A stretch of DNA of 64,000 nucleotides, from positions 671,128 through 735,127 of the forward strand of contig JAQFVV010006541.1 in assembly GCA_028023455.1 (NCBI GenBank), in the 5' to 3' direction. How positions within the stretch are numbered: position 1 is the stretch's first letter; each line of letters opens with the position of its first letter. Below are positions 31,263 to 42,228 of this stretch, piece by piece. The notes under the pieces were generated by a model. That model did not search any database and had not been told where the DNA came from. It saw nothing but the letters and a program-made list of their open reading frames with translations. The position numbers and the translations under genes were made by a program. The DNA is from Epiperipatus broadwayi. Its lineage: Eukaryota; Onychophora; Udeonychophora; Euonychophora; Peripatidae.

Positions 31263-34226
31263 GTAAACATGAACTTACCAGGTCACGACAAAATTTTGTT
31301 GTTCAAATTTTTTTCACTAGTGTTTCTTGTCAAATGATTTAAAAATTTGTTGTGAAATATCAAATACACAGTGGCATAAAATTATATTATAAAAAATAAT
31401 TAATAACAAATAATTATAATATAAAAAATATCTGATAAAAAATAATTTATTAAAATAATTACAAAATAAATGGTCCAGATATTACGCAGTCAACATTTTA
31501 CGCATATTCTGTAATAAGTTTATAATTACTGTCCATTGTAGTTTAATCAGTTCATTCATAATTAATAAGTTCATTCATAATTACTGCTCATTGTAGTTTT
31601 CGCTTATAATAGCAATAAAATTCGCAAAGATGGCGTCAAGTCATGTAGAGAGTCCTAAAAGTAAATTCCTGTAAGTAGGATTCGAATAAAGTACTGCTGG
31701 TGCCACCCTGATGTTTGAGCTTGCGTTTAGTTCTCATCCACATATTTTCCACACTACCAGCAATACTTTATTCCAATCGTACCTATATAAATTTTCTCTG
31801 TGAATTTTATCTTTTGTATAAGCAAAAACTACAATGTGATGTGATGCACTGTGACTTCTCCTTATACGGAGTCAAGAATCTCTCGGCAACTATGCCCAGA
31901 GAAACCTGTTAGCCACTTTACCTTCCCTTTCCATTCTCCACCCTAAGATTTCCCATATTCTGCTCCATCCCTTTTCCACAACATAATCTTTGTCAACTCC
32001 ATGGCCTTCATATCTAAATCCCCCTTATCTTTTCCCAAACCCAGTATAAAAACCAATAACTCACTTTCTGTATAATCACTTTGTTCATATTTATTCTTCC
32101 ATAACTTCATTATTTGTATCCTTTCTGCTTCCAAGCACTTACACTGAAATAACAGATGCCTAATATTTTCTATGCCTTCCTTACACAACTTGTAGACTAA
32201 ATCACCCATATTTTTCCATTTACGTGTATATTCCCTTGTCGCTAAAGATCACATTCAAGCCTTAAACAATAAACTACTTTCCTTACTATTATCATAAATT
32301 AACTCACACCTAATGTTCGGTTTACTTCTATATATATTTAAATCCTTTTACTCTCAATACTAGTTCTCCAACTCCCTATTCTTTATTAGTACATCAATCT
32401 TCTATCCCACTCCTTACCACCATAAAACTCAATAATTCTCCTAACACAATCACCCCACCTTTTGTACAAGTATACTGTCATAAATTCTTTATCCAAATCT
32501 TCTGCATACCACATTACCTTTCTCACCCATCTTGTTGCATGCCCTTTACTTGTAACCCAATGAAATACTATTTTGGCTATTCTTTTATTATCCATAAACT
32601 GCAATCTACCGAACATTTTCATTTTACTTTTTGCATCTCTCATATAAAAACTTGACCATCCCATTTTTCCTTGAATTTCCTCCTTTGCTGTCCACACCTC
32701 TGCATCTAATGCATGTCTTCCTACTTCCTTTTATACTTTTTCTAAGTAATCTAATATCCATTTACTAACACATAACACATCATTGCCATATGTTAACCCT
32801 GCTGTCACTCCCTTCCATACAATTGTAGCTACATCATATTTATTACATGAAAACAGTTAATTTCTTGATCAATCCCTTTCTTTTCTTTGCTTCATTTATC
32901 AATTTTTTCTCCCATTCATCCAAGCAATTTTTCTGATTACTCAAGATGATTCCCAAATAACTATATCTATTCACCACTTAACTTTATATCCCCCAATAAG
33001 AAAACTTTGTCTTCTCCTTCCCCAGTATTCACCATCATTATATTTGATTTTTCTTCACTAAATTTAATCCCCATATCTTTACCCACCCTTGTGCATGTCC
33101 TCAACATAACTTCCATATCTTTTCTTTCTGCATACAAAGACATCATCCACAAAAAAAGACCAGACAATGTATATACTCCCTTGCCACATATTAACGGTAT
33201 CTCTATCCCTCTTCCTAGTCTTTCTATTGCTCTTTCCATTTCACGCAAATACAACAAAAACAAAATAGGTGACATAGGGCATCCTTGCCTTAGTCCCACC
33301 CCATTTTTAACTTTAACTGATTCTATATCCCCTAATTGATATGTATAGTAATTATTTTCATATAATTTCTTAGTAATATCCACTAAAGCTTCATCCATTC
33401 TCAAATGTGCTAAACTTATCCATAATCTATTTCTATTTACTCTATCATATGCCTTCTCTATATATAAAACTCATATATAACTGTCTACCTGAATTCCTAC
33501 TCATATCCATAAGTTGTGTAACTACAAATAAACTATCTCATATATGCCTATTTGACCTAAAACCTCCTTGCATTTCCCCCACTACATTATTTTCTTCCAT
33601 CCATTGTGCAACTCTGCCAGCCATCATATATGAAAAAAATATAAAACCGATGTTACTGCTATCGGTCTATAATTGTTTAACTTTCTATGATCCTTACCCT
33701 TTCCTTTAAATAATAATCTTACTCTCGTATTACTCCAACTACCTGGAAACTCTCTTCTGTGCCATCTTATTAAAACATAATAGCTTTACTTTTGCCCTAT
33801 GCCCTAAATTCATTACCATCTCTGCTGTCCATCCAACTAAACCTCTTTCCTTACCACTTCTCAATTTATTCCCTGCCTCATTCAGTTCATTTTCTGTAAA
33901 CCTAATATTCCCATTACTATATGCTTTCATATTTTCTATCCCTCTGTCCTTCACATCTAACATCTTTTACATATCCATTACATACCTATTCAAGATTCTC
34001 TCTCATTCTTCTCTATAGCTACACTCTATTCCCTCCTCATCCAGTAATACTATACATTTCTCCTTTTAATGTAATTCCAAAATTTTTTACTCCCATCTCT
34101 TCCACTTTTATTAACATCGCCCAATAATTTACTATTCAGTTTCATTCTCTAATTCGACAAGAAACACTCTGGTGAGAATATTTGAAACAAAAATTAGAAT
34201 TTTGTCGTGACCTGTTAAGCTCGTTT
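31263..34226. mobile_element. Long-TIR DNA element (MULE-like) carrying a dead LINE
   Basis: Terminal inverted repeats of about 80-85 bp (31263-31345 and 34141-34226) share CAGGTCACGACAAAATT and gtgtttcttgtc, with small gaps. Exact 11-bp direct repeats lie immediately outside. Long TIRs with 9-11-bp target duplications are typical of Mutator-like elements. No transposase is visible; the interior is occupied by LINE coding remnants on minus. Confidence 0.65.
31915..34130 (-). pseudogene. LINE reverse transcriptase, dead copy inside the TIR element
   Basis: Minus-strand frames in order: 33739-33963 (NKLRSGKERGLVGWTAEMV, the finger region), then a shifted section. 32967-33404 has VGLRQGCPMSPILFLLYL (motif B) and FLWMMSLYAERKDMEVML in place of the usual A-D-D motif C. 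32386-32697 and 31943-32209 are the C-terminal region, with a C-x6-H-x4-C-like NIRHLLFQCKCLEAE. Frameshifts and the changed YADD-type site make it inactive. It belongs to neither RTE family here; the exact clade is uncertain (Jockey- or I-superfamily style). Confidence 0.75.
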
Positions 34227-34237
34227 ACCGAAATTTG

Positions 34238-35540
34238 TACAGTTTTTAAAATCACATCACAAAACATTAAACATACACACAGTCTACTAACTGAAATATA
34301 ACATCTACTGTAGTTGAAATCTTGGAATAGAATTCTTGCATACAAAATGGCGATTTTTAGCCCCCTCCCCGCCATTCCTTCTCCGAAATGGTTGTAGAGT
34401 TGTTGAGCAGTATATGCTGTAAATGGAATTTTACCAAGCAATCGGAATAAACTTTTTTAAACGACTTGAAAAAAAAAAAAAGAAAGTAAGCAGCAGTAAT
34501 AACAAAATCAACGTATTAATTCAATTAGTAAATAGAAACATAACTGTAAATTGACAAAGATTCAAAAAAGGCACAAGTCAATAACAAAGTTGAAATTGAA
34601 AATAACCCAAAATCAAAAAGGCACATGTAAATAACAAAGTTGAAATTAAAAATGTTAAAACAAATTCACAATAACAACAAGTAACTTTAAAATGTAAACT
34701 TTTGAATCAGCAATTTTCAAAAATGCACATATATAATAGGTTTACCTGACACGTTTTTAAAACACGTTTTGGGCACGTTGAAAAACACGTTTTACGACGA
34801 GAAAAAAAAACCACGGTTTTATTTAACGATCGCAAGATTATATCTTTACCGCGTATGTGAAAAGTCGTCCTATCTTTCCTAGGTTACAGGAATAATACCC
34901 AAATACAAAAAAAAAAAAAATGAAAAGAATTCTTGTTAATAATGCTTTGTTTACAATTGCGTATTGAAATGTAAATAAAATAATAATAAAAAAATGTTTT
35001 CTAAATAAATTATATCATTTTCTGTTGTTTATTTATATTATTTTAAACGAAACAATTTCATTTTCGTTACAACCCCCCCCCCCAATGCATCAAATACCAT
35101 CTACTTATCAACTTTCAAGTGTGGATGAGATGAATAGATACGTAAGATTGACGTAATTTTTTTACATCTGGCTTTATCTAACTCACTTCGTTTAGAAATC
35201 TGAAAAAATATATCTGTGTTGAGATAGTCGAAGATTTTCCAGGTCATGCCCCCTTAATTCTACTTTTCCTTAAGCAATTAAAAAAATTATCTGTTTAGGA
35301 AATTCCATAACTGAAATACCTGGTGTATATCCGTCAAAAATATTATTAAATAAAGTCTAAGCTCTGTCAAACTTTGTGAAAGATTTTTAAAACTGATTAA
35401 AAGAAACTGTTCAGGTAAATTTTTCCCAAGCTTCCACATACTTATTATTATATGAATACTATTATTTATTTTATATTACTTTTATTATAATCTTTATTTT
35501 TTTGATAATAAAATGTAATTACTGCTATGTAAATTCGGTA
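34238..35540. other. AT-rich stretch with an F5 arm and a C-run, no gene
   Basis: Contains one F5 arm (about 34855-34905: gtgaaaagtcgtcctatctttcc then ggaataatacccaaata) without its partner. It also has a run of 11 C at about 35071. No coding feature was recognised. Confidence 0.5.
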
Positions 35541-36003
35541 ATCCCGTATTTACCTTGCTATGACGTAATTAGCCTGAAGGCACACAACTGTAATTATCCG
35601 ATATTTGTGTCGTCGGAAGAACACATGAACGTTGTCATGGCAATGAAGAGACTGACATGACTAATTCTAGAGATTTGATTTTTTGTTACCTTGCTATGAC
35701 ATCATAAGCCTGAAGGCATACAGCTGTAATTATCCAATCTTTGCATTGCCGGAAGAACACATGAAACGTTGTCATGGCAATGAAGACGCTGATATGACTA
35801 ATTCGAGAGATTTGATTTTTTCATCCACGAGATTTTTTTCGACCCGCGAGATTTAAAAGTGGATTTCTTCCTATTTGTTGCATCGTTTTTTTTCAGTGAT
35901 TTCATTTTCAGTGTTTTAATAGTTCAGCAATTTTTTTACCATTTTTTAAAAAGAAATCATTACTTTCTCAACAATTGTAAGTAATTTACATGTTATTTCT
36001 TCT

Positions 36004-36390
36004 ATGATATTAAGTGGATGTATTTTATATTTTATTAATTTTCCGGATTTTCTGAAAAAAACTCCCATAAGAAAAGGCACGTGGTTTGAAGGCTCCAGAA
36101 TATCCTTCGTAACGGCTCTCCATTTTATATATTGTTGGTCCAGAGAATTAACGTCTATCCTATTTTGTGCTGACCAGTTAGAAATGGCGGACAAGACTGT
36201 GATTGACTGGAACAACTATCTCCGCAAAGTATGTGCATGGAAGCTGTTACATAATGAAAGGCGGAAAATCGGAGGCCCTAACACAATTGTGGAAATAGAC
36301 GAAACTCTATGTGGAGGCATACCTTTTTACAAAGATGGTCATTTTGGTGCAATTCTACAACATATAAGCCAGTTCAGTCCACCGCAGTAA
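36004..36390 (+). pseudogene. Merlin/ISXO2-like transposase, N-terminal half
   Basis: 128 residues. After a hydrophobic start, KKTPIRKGTWFEGSRISF and a helical stretch are followed by VIDWNNYLRKVCAWKLL and IGGPNTIVEIDETLCGG. The VDW...REVC and IGG..VEIDE patterns are the signature of ISXO2/IS1595-like transposases, which include animal Merlin; the Asp of EIDE is the first catalytic residue. The frame then stops after ILQHISQFSPPQ. The rest of the catalytic core (second Asp, the Asn/Glu) is missing, replaced by repeats. The frame itself is free of stops, so decay is by truncation. An intron donor-like GGTAAGTAC follows at about 36401, so a downstream exon once existed perhaps. Confidence 0.7.
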
Positions 36391-36499
36391 TCGTTATTTG
36401 GGTAAGTACGCATTTTGTTGTGATATTCATCTTTTATTTTCCTTATAAATTACAGTAGTTTTTATTCGTAGTTATTTCTACTAAAAAAAAAAATTCATA

Positions 36500-37485
36500 C
36501 ATTTATATAGTACTTTTAAGATGACTGAATTATGATTTGTAGACTCACAGTTTTCACTTTATGATGTGTTTTTTTAAAAAAGACAAAATTATTTGAATAC
36601 TTGCAGAATTATTACTTCTGGACTCGCACTTTATGACACATTTTTTAAAGAAGACAAAATTAATATTTGTAGACTCGCAGTTATTTGTAGATTTGCAGTT
36701 TACCTTTATGATAGGTTTTTTTAAATTTATATAGTACTTTTAAGATGACATTAATTTTGTAGTGATATTTATCTTACATTTTCCTATTTTCTATTTTGCG
36801 TTTATTTATCTTACATTTTGCTATTTTCTATTTTGCATTTTTTTTAAAAAGAAAAAATTAATATTTGTAGACTCGCAGTTTTCACTTTATGATAGTTTTT
36901 TTTAAGACAACAAAATTATTATTTGAATACTTGCAGAATTATTACTTCTGGACTCACACTTTATACGTTTTTTAAAAAAGACAAAATTAATATTTGTAGA
37001 CTCGCAGTTTTCACTTTATGATAGGTTTTTTTAAGATGACAAAATTATTATTTGAATACTTGCAGAATTATTACTTCTGGACTCGCACTTTATACGTTTT
37101 TTAAAAAAGACAAAATTAATATTTGTAGACTCACAGTTTTCACTTTATGATAGGTTTTTTTAAGACGACAAAATTATTATTTGAATACTTGCAGAATTAT
37201 TACTTCTGGACTCGCACTTTATATGTTTTTTAAAAAAGACAAAATTAATATTTGTAGACTCGCAGTTTTCACTTTATGATAGGTTTTTTTAAGACGACAA
37301 AATTATTTGAATACTTGCAGAATTATTACTTCTGGACTTGACGACAAAATTATTATTTGAATACTTGCAGAATTATTACTTCAGGACTCGCACTTTATGA
37401 TACGTTTTTTAAAAAAGAAAATTTAATATTTGTAGACTATTTGTAGATTTGCAGTTTTCACTTTATGATAAGTTTTTTAAAATTT
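36500..37485. repeat. Minisatellite, unit about 120 bp, in the Merlin-like element
   Basis: Repeating blocks: taatatttgtagactcgcag, ttttcactttatgataggttttttta, gacgacaaaattattatttgaatacttgcag, aattattacttctggactcgcacttta. At least six units with internal deletions; neighbouring units are nearly identical. Confidence 0.9.
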
Positions 37486-38000
37486 ATATAGTACCTTTAA
37501 GATGACTTATTAATTTTGTAGTGATATTTATCTTACATTTTCCTATTTTGTGTCCAATTTTAGTTAATTATTCATGATACTTATATTACTTTTAACTTTT
37601 TCTTTTTTGCTGCATATCACTCTATTTTGTGTCCTATTTATTAATATTTTTTTTCAGGATTTGTGGACTCGCAGTTTTTACTTATTAATTTTGTAGTGAT
37701 ATTTATCTTACATTTTCATATTTTGCGTCCAATTTTAGTTAATTATTCATGAAGTATATATTACTTTTAACCTTTTTTTGCCGCATATCACTATTTTGTG
37801 TCCTATTTATTAATATTTTTTTCAGGATTTGTGGACTCGCAGTTTTTACTTATTAATTTTGTAGTGATATTTATCTTATATTTTCATATTTTGTGTCCAA
37901 TTTTAGTTAATTATTCATGATGTATATATTATTTTTAGTCTTTTTTTGCTGCATATAACTCTATTTTGTGTCCTATTTATTAATTTTACCTTTTTTTTTT
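37486..38000. repeat. Second minisatellite, unit about 165 bp
   Basis: About three units with gtagtgatatttatcttacattttc, gtccaattttagttaattattcatga, ttttttgctgcatat and tttttcaggatttgtggactcgcag. Each unit contains a pyrimidine tract followed by CAG, resembling a splice acceptor. Confidence 0.85.
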
Positions 38001-38287
38001 TCAGGATGGACGCCGCCGACATTATTCTGTACCACGTGCCTTTTTCTCCATTTTGACCTCATGACCCTGTACTACGTGCCTTTCCCCTGCTCTTCATTTC
38101 TATGACGACATTACCCTGAGGGCATCCTATTCTAATCTAGCAATCTTTGACGTAACGTCACCATGTGATATGCTGAAAAAATTTAGCGATTACATTTGTC
38201 TGCAAATCACTAGGTAACGTTATCTTAAAAATCGGGTGGTTAGAGTAGTATGCCTTCAGGCTAATGACGTCATAGCAAGGTAAATAC

Positions 38288-38536
38288 TATTTATTTTACA
38301 AGGTTAATTTCTTAATTATTTTAAAAGATTGGAAAAATTATGTGAAGTTAATGCCTATACGCAATTCAAGCCCGGATTTCATATTATGCAAGGTCATTCA
38401 TTATATTACAAATAGTAAAACGGCAATGTAAAAAGACCTTTTTTATTTCTATTGAGCTCAGCTATAAGCTTGCGTGAAGATAATTAATCCCTTTGCTTTT
38501 TAATTCAACATTATAAATTAAAATATATTAAATAAA
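38288..38536. other. Spacer between transposon and LTR element
   Basis: AT-rich, nothing recognised. Confidence 0.5.
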
Positions 38537-38541
38537 GTTAT

Positions 38542-38978
38542 TGTAATGTCTTCGCCCCTAAGCTTTTACAGAGGAGTAGAAAAACACTTACAATCCGATC
38601 GAAACTCGGCTGAACAACTCTTAAAACCGTTGTGCCGCAAATAGCTCTTAATAGCTTTACGTATCCACTTCTGTTAACAAGAGACTGTAACAAGTGTGCG
38701 ATGTTTTTCTCTAGCAGTTTATATATCCCTCTGAGTTCTTTTGTTAAGTCTTATCTGCTACATTCCGAAAACTTAATCACGTGTTTTCCAAATCCGTTTT
38801 ATTGTTCTTACTTTAAGTAGTTATTTTTATCTCTGATAAAAATAATTCCACAACTTGTTTTTTAATTATAATTATTTTTCATTATAATTATTTTTACTTT
38901 CAATAAAATAAATCGAAAACTTCTGGAGTAAATTGTCTCTAATAAACTTGCTGTTTATTTCTCACAACGAATACAACA
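38542..38978 (-). repeat. 3' LTR
   Basis: 437 bp, in plus orientation tgtaatgtcttcgcc ... gaatacaaca. Contains a 12-13-bp stretch (ccgttgtgccgc) absent from the other LTR. Confidence 0.93.
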
Positions 38979-38999
38979 CTTCCTCCCCTCACTCCAGAA
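38979..38999 (-). other. Polypurine tract
   Basis: On minus reads GGAGTGAGGGGAGGAAG immediately before the 3' LTR, the expected plus-strand primer. Confidence 0.8.
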
Positions 39000-39081
39000 G
39001 TTAGAGTTTATTTACGTTACACATAATCATCCAATATGCGCGGTTTTCTTTTTCAGCTTGGAGAAAACTTGAGTTTTCCTA

Positions 39082-40439
39082 TTAATCGATATAACCTTGA
39101 ACTTTGTCTAAACTCTTCTTTTTCCTCACCGCTTTGAGTGCTTTTTTCTCTTGCTTGGAGAGACTCTGGGTTTTTTCCTGTTCTGCAGTTTTTGTCTCTG
39201 ACCGCTCACTGTCTAAAGATTTCCGTTCTAAAAAATCTTCAAACGTGTCAATTTCATTTTTACTTTTGGCCATCTTTTCCTGTAGTTCCATTTCATACTG
39301 CTGCCAACTCTCTACCTGTTTGGATAATTGTGACGTTGTGAGTTCGATCTTTCAAAAGTCTGACATTCTGAAAATTTGCTTTGTAATGTTTTACTAAATT
39401 CTGAATTTTATCGTTGAAGTTCTTCTTTTAATTTCTTTAATTCATAAACATCCAGTTTTAATTTGTGCAATTCTTTTGATAGTTCTTTAAATTGCAAGTT
39501 GAGTTGTAGCTCCGATTGCGTCTTTCTCTCAAGCATGGCAGCTAATTTTTGGTTACATGACTCCAATTCTTGTAGTTTAGTGATCTGTCTTTGTCTTTGT
39601 AAAAAAGTCCTATTTCTCATGGCCATGCTTTGTCCCTTAGTTGATACATAGCCAATGGTATACATTGTATCATCTGTGCCTGGATTACATTTTGTTTGTC
39701 ATGGTTTTTTGCATACAGCTGCTAAATGTCCTTTAAATCCGCAGTTATAACAGTTTTCTTTTCTCCATTTACAATTTTTAGATACATGGCCAGTTTTACC
39801 ACAGCAGAAACATTTCACTGTTAACATTTTCTCTCTGTTAAGATTTTCATTCTTCAGCTGCTGACTCCGATCTGTTTTATAAACTGCCATCTTTCTGGTC
39901 TCTTCTGAGTTGTTTCTAAAAGCTATGGCTTGCTCAATTACTGTTTCACATGCTATTCCTTTTTTAATAGCCACTTCGTATGATAAGTCGCTTTCCGTTA
40001 ACAACGTCTGTCACAATCTTTCGTCGTACATTCCCCACAATAATTGATCCAGCAAAGCTTGTTCTAAAAGTTCGTAATCATAGTTTTTTGCCAGCTGTTT
40101 TAATGCTATATCATAGTCTTTAATTTTTTCCTCCCTGGCTTGTTTTTTATTTCTCAGAGTTAATCTAGCTACGTGTCTAGACGGCTTTGGGCTAAAATAC
40201 TCCGTTAATTTCTTAACTATATCTTCAAACTGTACTCCATCAGTTATCGGTCTTTCCCATAATTTATTAATAATTTCTATGACTTTGCGTCCTCCTAAAC
40301 ATAAAAGTGCGGCCACTTTTTTTTCATTATTTTTTATCCCGTTTAACTTTAAAAAAATTTCCAATTGCATTATGTAGAGAAGCCATTCCTTGGCATTTTC
40401 AATGCTAAATTCAGAAATACTGCTTTGTCCTAACGACAT
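39082..40439 (-). pseudogene. Gag-like protein: capsid-type domain, two CCHC knuckles, coiled coil
   Basis: The first frame (40439-40011, 142 residues) has a retrotransposon-gag type region (VQFEDIVKKLTEYFSPK, RLTLRNKKQ, LLDQLLWGMYDERL). After an in-frame TGA at 40011-40013 the same frame runs on (40004-39699) to two zinc knuckles, [14 protein letters not shown] and [14 protein letters not shown], for RNA packaging. A second in-frame TGA at 39699-39701 precedes a lysine/glutamate/leucine-rich coiled coil (39665-39408) in the same frame. Another stop and a frameshift lead to a charged tail (39291-39082). Both TGAs are followed by CA; CGA decay is the simplest cause. The fold and knuckles resemble Ty3/Gypsy Gag. 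The coiled-coil C-terminus is unusual. Confidence 0.82.
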
Positions 40440-40499
40440 TTTACTTGTTTAAAAATGTATCGGTTTACTTTCTCATCTGGCTTAGTCTTTCCAGTTTTA

Positions 40500-40529
40500 C
40501 TAGGTTCGAAACTTAGACTGTGCCAATCT
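40500..40529 (-). other. tRNA primer-binding site, unusually long match to a tRNA 3' end
   Basis: On minus, after AGAT, reads TGGCACAGTC and goes on into TAAGTTTCGAACC. The plus strand, GGTTCGAAACTTAG plus ACTGTG plus CCA, looks like a tRNA T-arm (loop TTCGAAA, stem ctagg/cttag) followed by acceptor bases and CCA. The acceptor part is shorter than in a whole tRNA, so the donor tRNA is not identified. Confidence 0.6.
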
Positions 40530-40952
40530 TGTAATGTCTTCGCCCCTAAGCTTTTACAGAGGGGTAGAAAAACACTTACAATCCGATCGAAACTCGGCTG
40601 AACAACTCTTAAAACAAATAGCTCTTAATAGCTTACGTATCCACTTCTGTTAACAAGACTGTAACAAGTGTGCGATGTTTTCCTCTAGCAGTTTATATAT
40701 CCCTCTGAGTTCTTTTGTTAAGTCTTATCTGCTACATTCCGAAAACTTAATCGCGTGTTTCCCAAATCCGTTTTATTGTTCTTACTTTAAGTAGTTATTT
40801 TTATCTCTGATAAAAATAATTCCACAACTTGTTTTTTAATTATAATTATTTTCCATTATAATTATTTTTACTTTCAATAAAATAAATCGAAAACTTCTGG
40901 AGTAAATTGTCTCTAATAAATTCGCTGTTTATTTCTCACAAAGAATACAACA
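40530..40952 (-). repeat. 5' LTR
   Basis: 423 bp, otherwise collinear with 38542-38978. Transcription would start here on minus. Confidence 0.93.
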
Positions 40953-40957
40953 GTTAT

Positions 40958-41630
40958 GAATGATAAATAAATTATATTTTGTATTTTCTCTTTAAAGAAT
41001 ATAATAGAATGTAATTTGTGTGTGTGTGTGTGTGTGTGTGTTATTTCTAAGTAAATTAGATTGATAGTTAACTTTTTTTTTTTTGTATGATAGTTAACAT
41101 GGTTTTTTTTTTTATGATAGTTAACATGTTTTTGGTTTTTTTTTTTTGTATGTAGCTTTTTAAATAATTTGATTAATATCTTTCTTTAATGGTGAAAAAA
41201 AAAATTTGCATTCTCGATGATTGCAAAATCTCAAGGATTAATTTTTTTTGCCTCTGAGCTTAAAAGTTTAAAAACTGTTAGGTTTGATGACCAATCAATA
41301 TGCATTTAACTATTATAAGTTGCTTTTACAGTAATTTTTTGAATGAAAATGCTCAGCAATAATGAAATCATGTGAAAGAATTCGTCTTAAGATGGTTGGC
41401 TCAGCGTCAATATGTCTTGAGGCTTATTTGCCTTTTTAAAATATCTCTATCAATGTGTTTTAATATGTGAAGAAATTTCAAGTGTAATTGTACTTCAATT
41501 ATAAACTTTTTATTTCAATAAAAAATATAACTTATTAGAAAAAAAAATAAGTAAAAGAAAAGTATTAAAAAGCAATTTTCCCTTTTTTTTTTTTTTCTTC
41601 ATTTAATACGACTTTGTCCTTCTATTTTTA
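40958..41630. other. AT-rich stretch with microsatellites
   Basis: Contains a GT repeat (about 41018-41041) and several long T-runs, with gatagttaacatg repeated between them (41060-41130). It would be promoter or intron for the exon at 41634, but no TATA box was confirmed. Confidence 0.5.
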
Positions 41631-41633
41631 CAG

Positions 41634-41813
41634 AAAATTTCTAAAATGAAATGGATGTTTTGTTTTCTTGCATTCTTATGTATTATTAATGAAGCTCAGT
41701 CTAAATGCAGAATCATGCCCATTGCATGCCCTCCAGAAGAATTCCCTTTAAGGGTATGTGCTCCAGGAGAATCTCCTCAAAATCCTGTATGTGGTTGTCC
41801 ACCAAGATGTCAA
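41634..41813 (+). CDS. First coding exon of a small secreted cysteine-rich protein (partial)
   Basis: A long pyrimidine tract ending TTTTTACAG (to 41633) provides an acceptor. ATG is at 41646, and the exon ends in CAA followed by the donor GTAAGG at 41814, phase 0 after 56 codons. The protein starts with a signal peptide (MKWMFCFLAFLCIINEAQS, cleavage likely before K20). A mature segment with six cysteines spaced C-x7-C-x9-C-x10-C-x1-C-x3-C follows, ending CGCPPRCQ. This looks like the start of a disulphide-rich inhibitor- or venom-like secreted domain, but I cannot assign a family. No following exon was recognised, partly because hammerhead palindromes follow. An upstream 5'UTR exon is implied. 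Confidence 0.65.
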
Positions 41814-42096
41814 GTAAGGAATACAATACACACACACACTATATATATATATTAAATATTTTCATGAATTAATTTTGAATGAAATAATGTAAAACATGGG
41901 ACTAGTACTATGTAAAGAAGTAGAAATATTGTTAGCAGTAATAATAATCAATAAAGCAAGTCATATATATCGTGACATTGCTTTACAAAAAGCTTGTATT
42001 TACAAATATGAAATATAGAGAGCATACCAATAGCTCAAACAAGCTCTTATTAATAAGTGTGGTAAGAGAAAATATTTAAAATCTCTATCTGGAATA

Positions 42097-42158
42097 TTCT
42101 TATCTCCAGATCAATTGTTTTCGAGCTTATGGCTCACCTCAGTGAGGAGCTAGAACAT
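42097..42158 (-). ncRNA. Hammerhead-like motif with CUGAGGU core (H2)
   Basis: On minus: CTGAGGT, perfect stem II GAGC-CATAA-GCTC, GAAA, then stem III ending GATC. Stem I pairs GAATGTTC / GAATATTC outside and CTCA/TGGA inside. Position 9 is U instead of A, as in the other H2 copies. Confidence 0.6.
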
Positions 42159-42228
42159 TCAAACACTCTCCTCACTGAGGTGAGCCATAAGCTCGAGACC
42201 AATTGATCTGGGGATAAGAATATTCCAG
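42153..42228 (+). ncRNA. Hammerhead-like motif with CUGAGGU core (H2)
   Basis: Mirror copy: inner stem I TCCTCA/TGGGGA, CTGAGGT, stem II GAGC/GCTC. Here GAAA has become GAGA, so A14 (or A13) is changed as well. Confidence 0.6.

Larger units (their letters stand above)
35547..38287 (+). mobile_element. Merlin-like DNA transposon, defective
   Basis: Terminal inverted repeats TATTTACCTTGCTATGACG...AGCCTGAAGGC at 35547-35587 pair with 38247-38287. The left end is duplicated in tandem (a second ttaccttgctatgac starts about 142 bp in). Inside are the first half of a transposase (36004-36390) and more than 1.4 kb of minisatellite. Target duplications could not be assigned with confidence. Confidence 0.72.
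38537..40957 (-). mobile_element. Gag-only LTR retrotransposon with 5-bp target duplications
   Basis: LTRs at 38542-38978 and 40530-40952 have TG...CA ends and are flanked by GTTAT (38537-38541 and 40953-40957). Coding is on minus, so the 5' LTR is the right-hand one. Just inside it lies a primer-binding-type TGGCACAGTC, and just before the 3' LTR a purine tract GAGTGAGGGGAGGAAG. The 1.55-kb interior encodes a Gag-like protein but no protease, reverse transcriptase or integrase, so the element depends on others. The LTRs differ mainly by a 12-13-bp indel and scattered substitutions, indicating moderate age. Confidence 0.93.

Noticed and set aside
38632-38820. 62-codon frame
   Set aside because: Lies inside the LTR; the other LTR breaks it.
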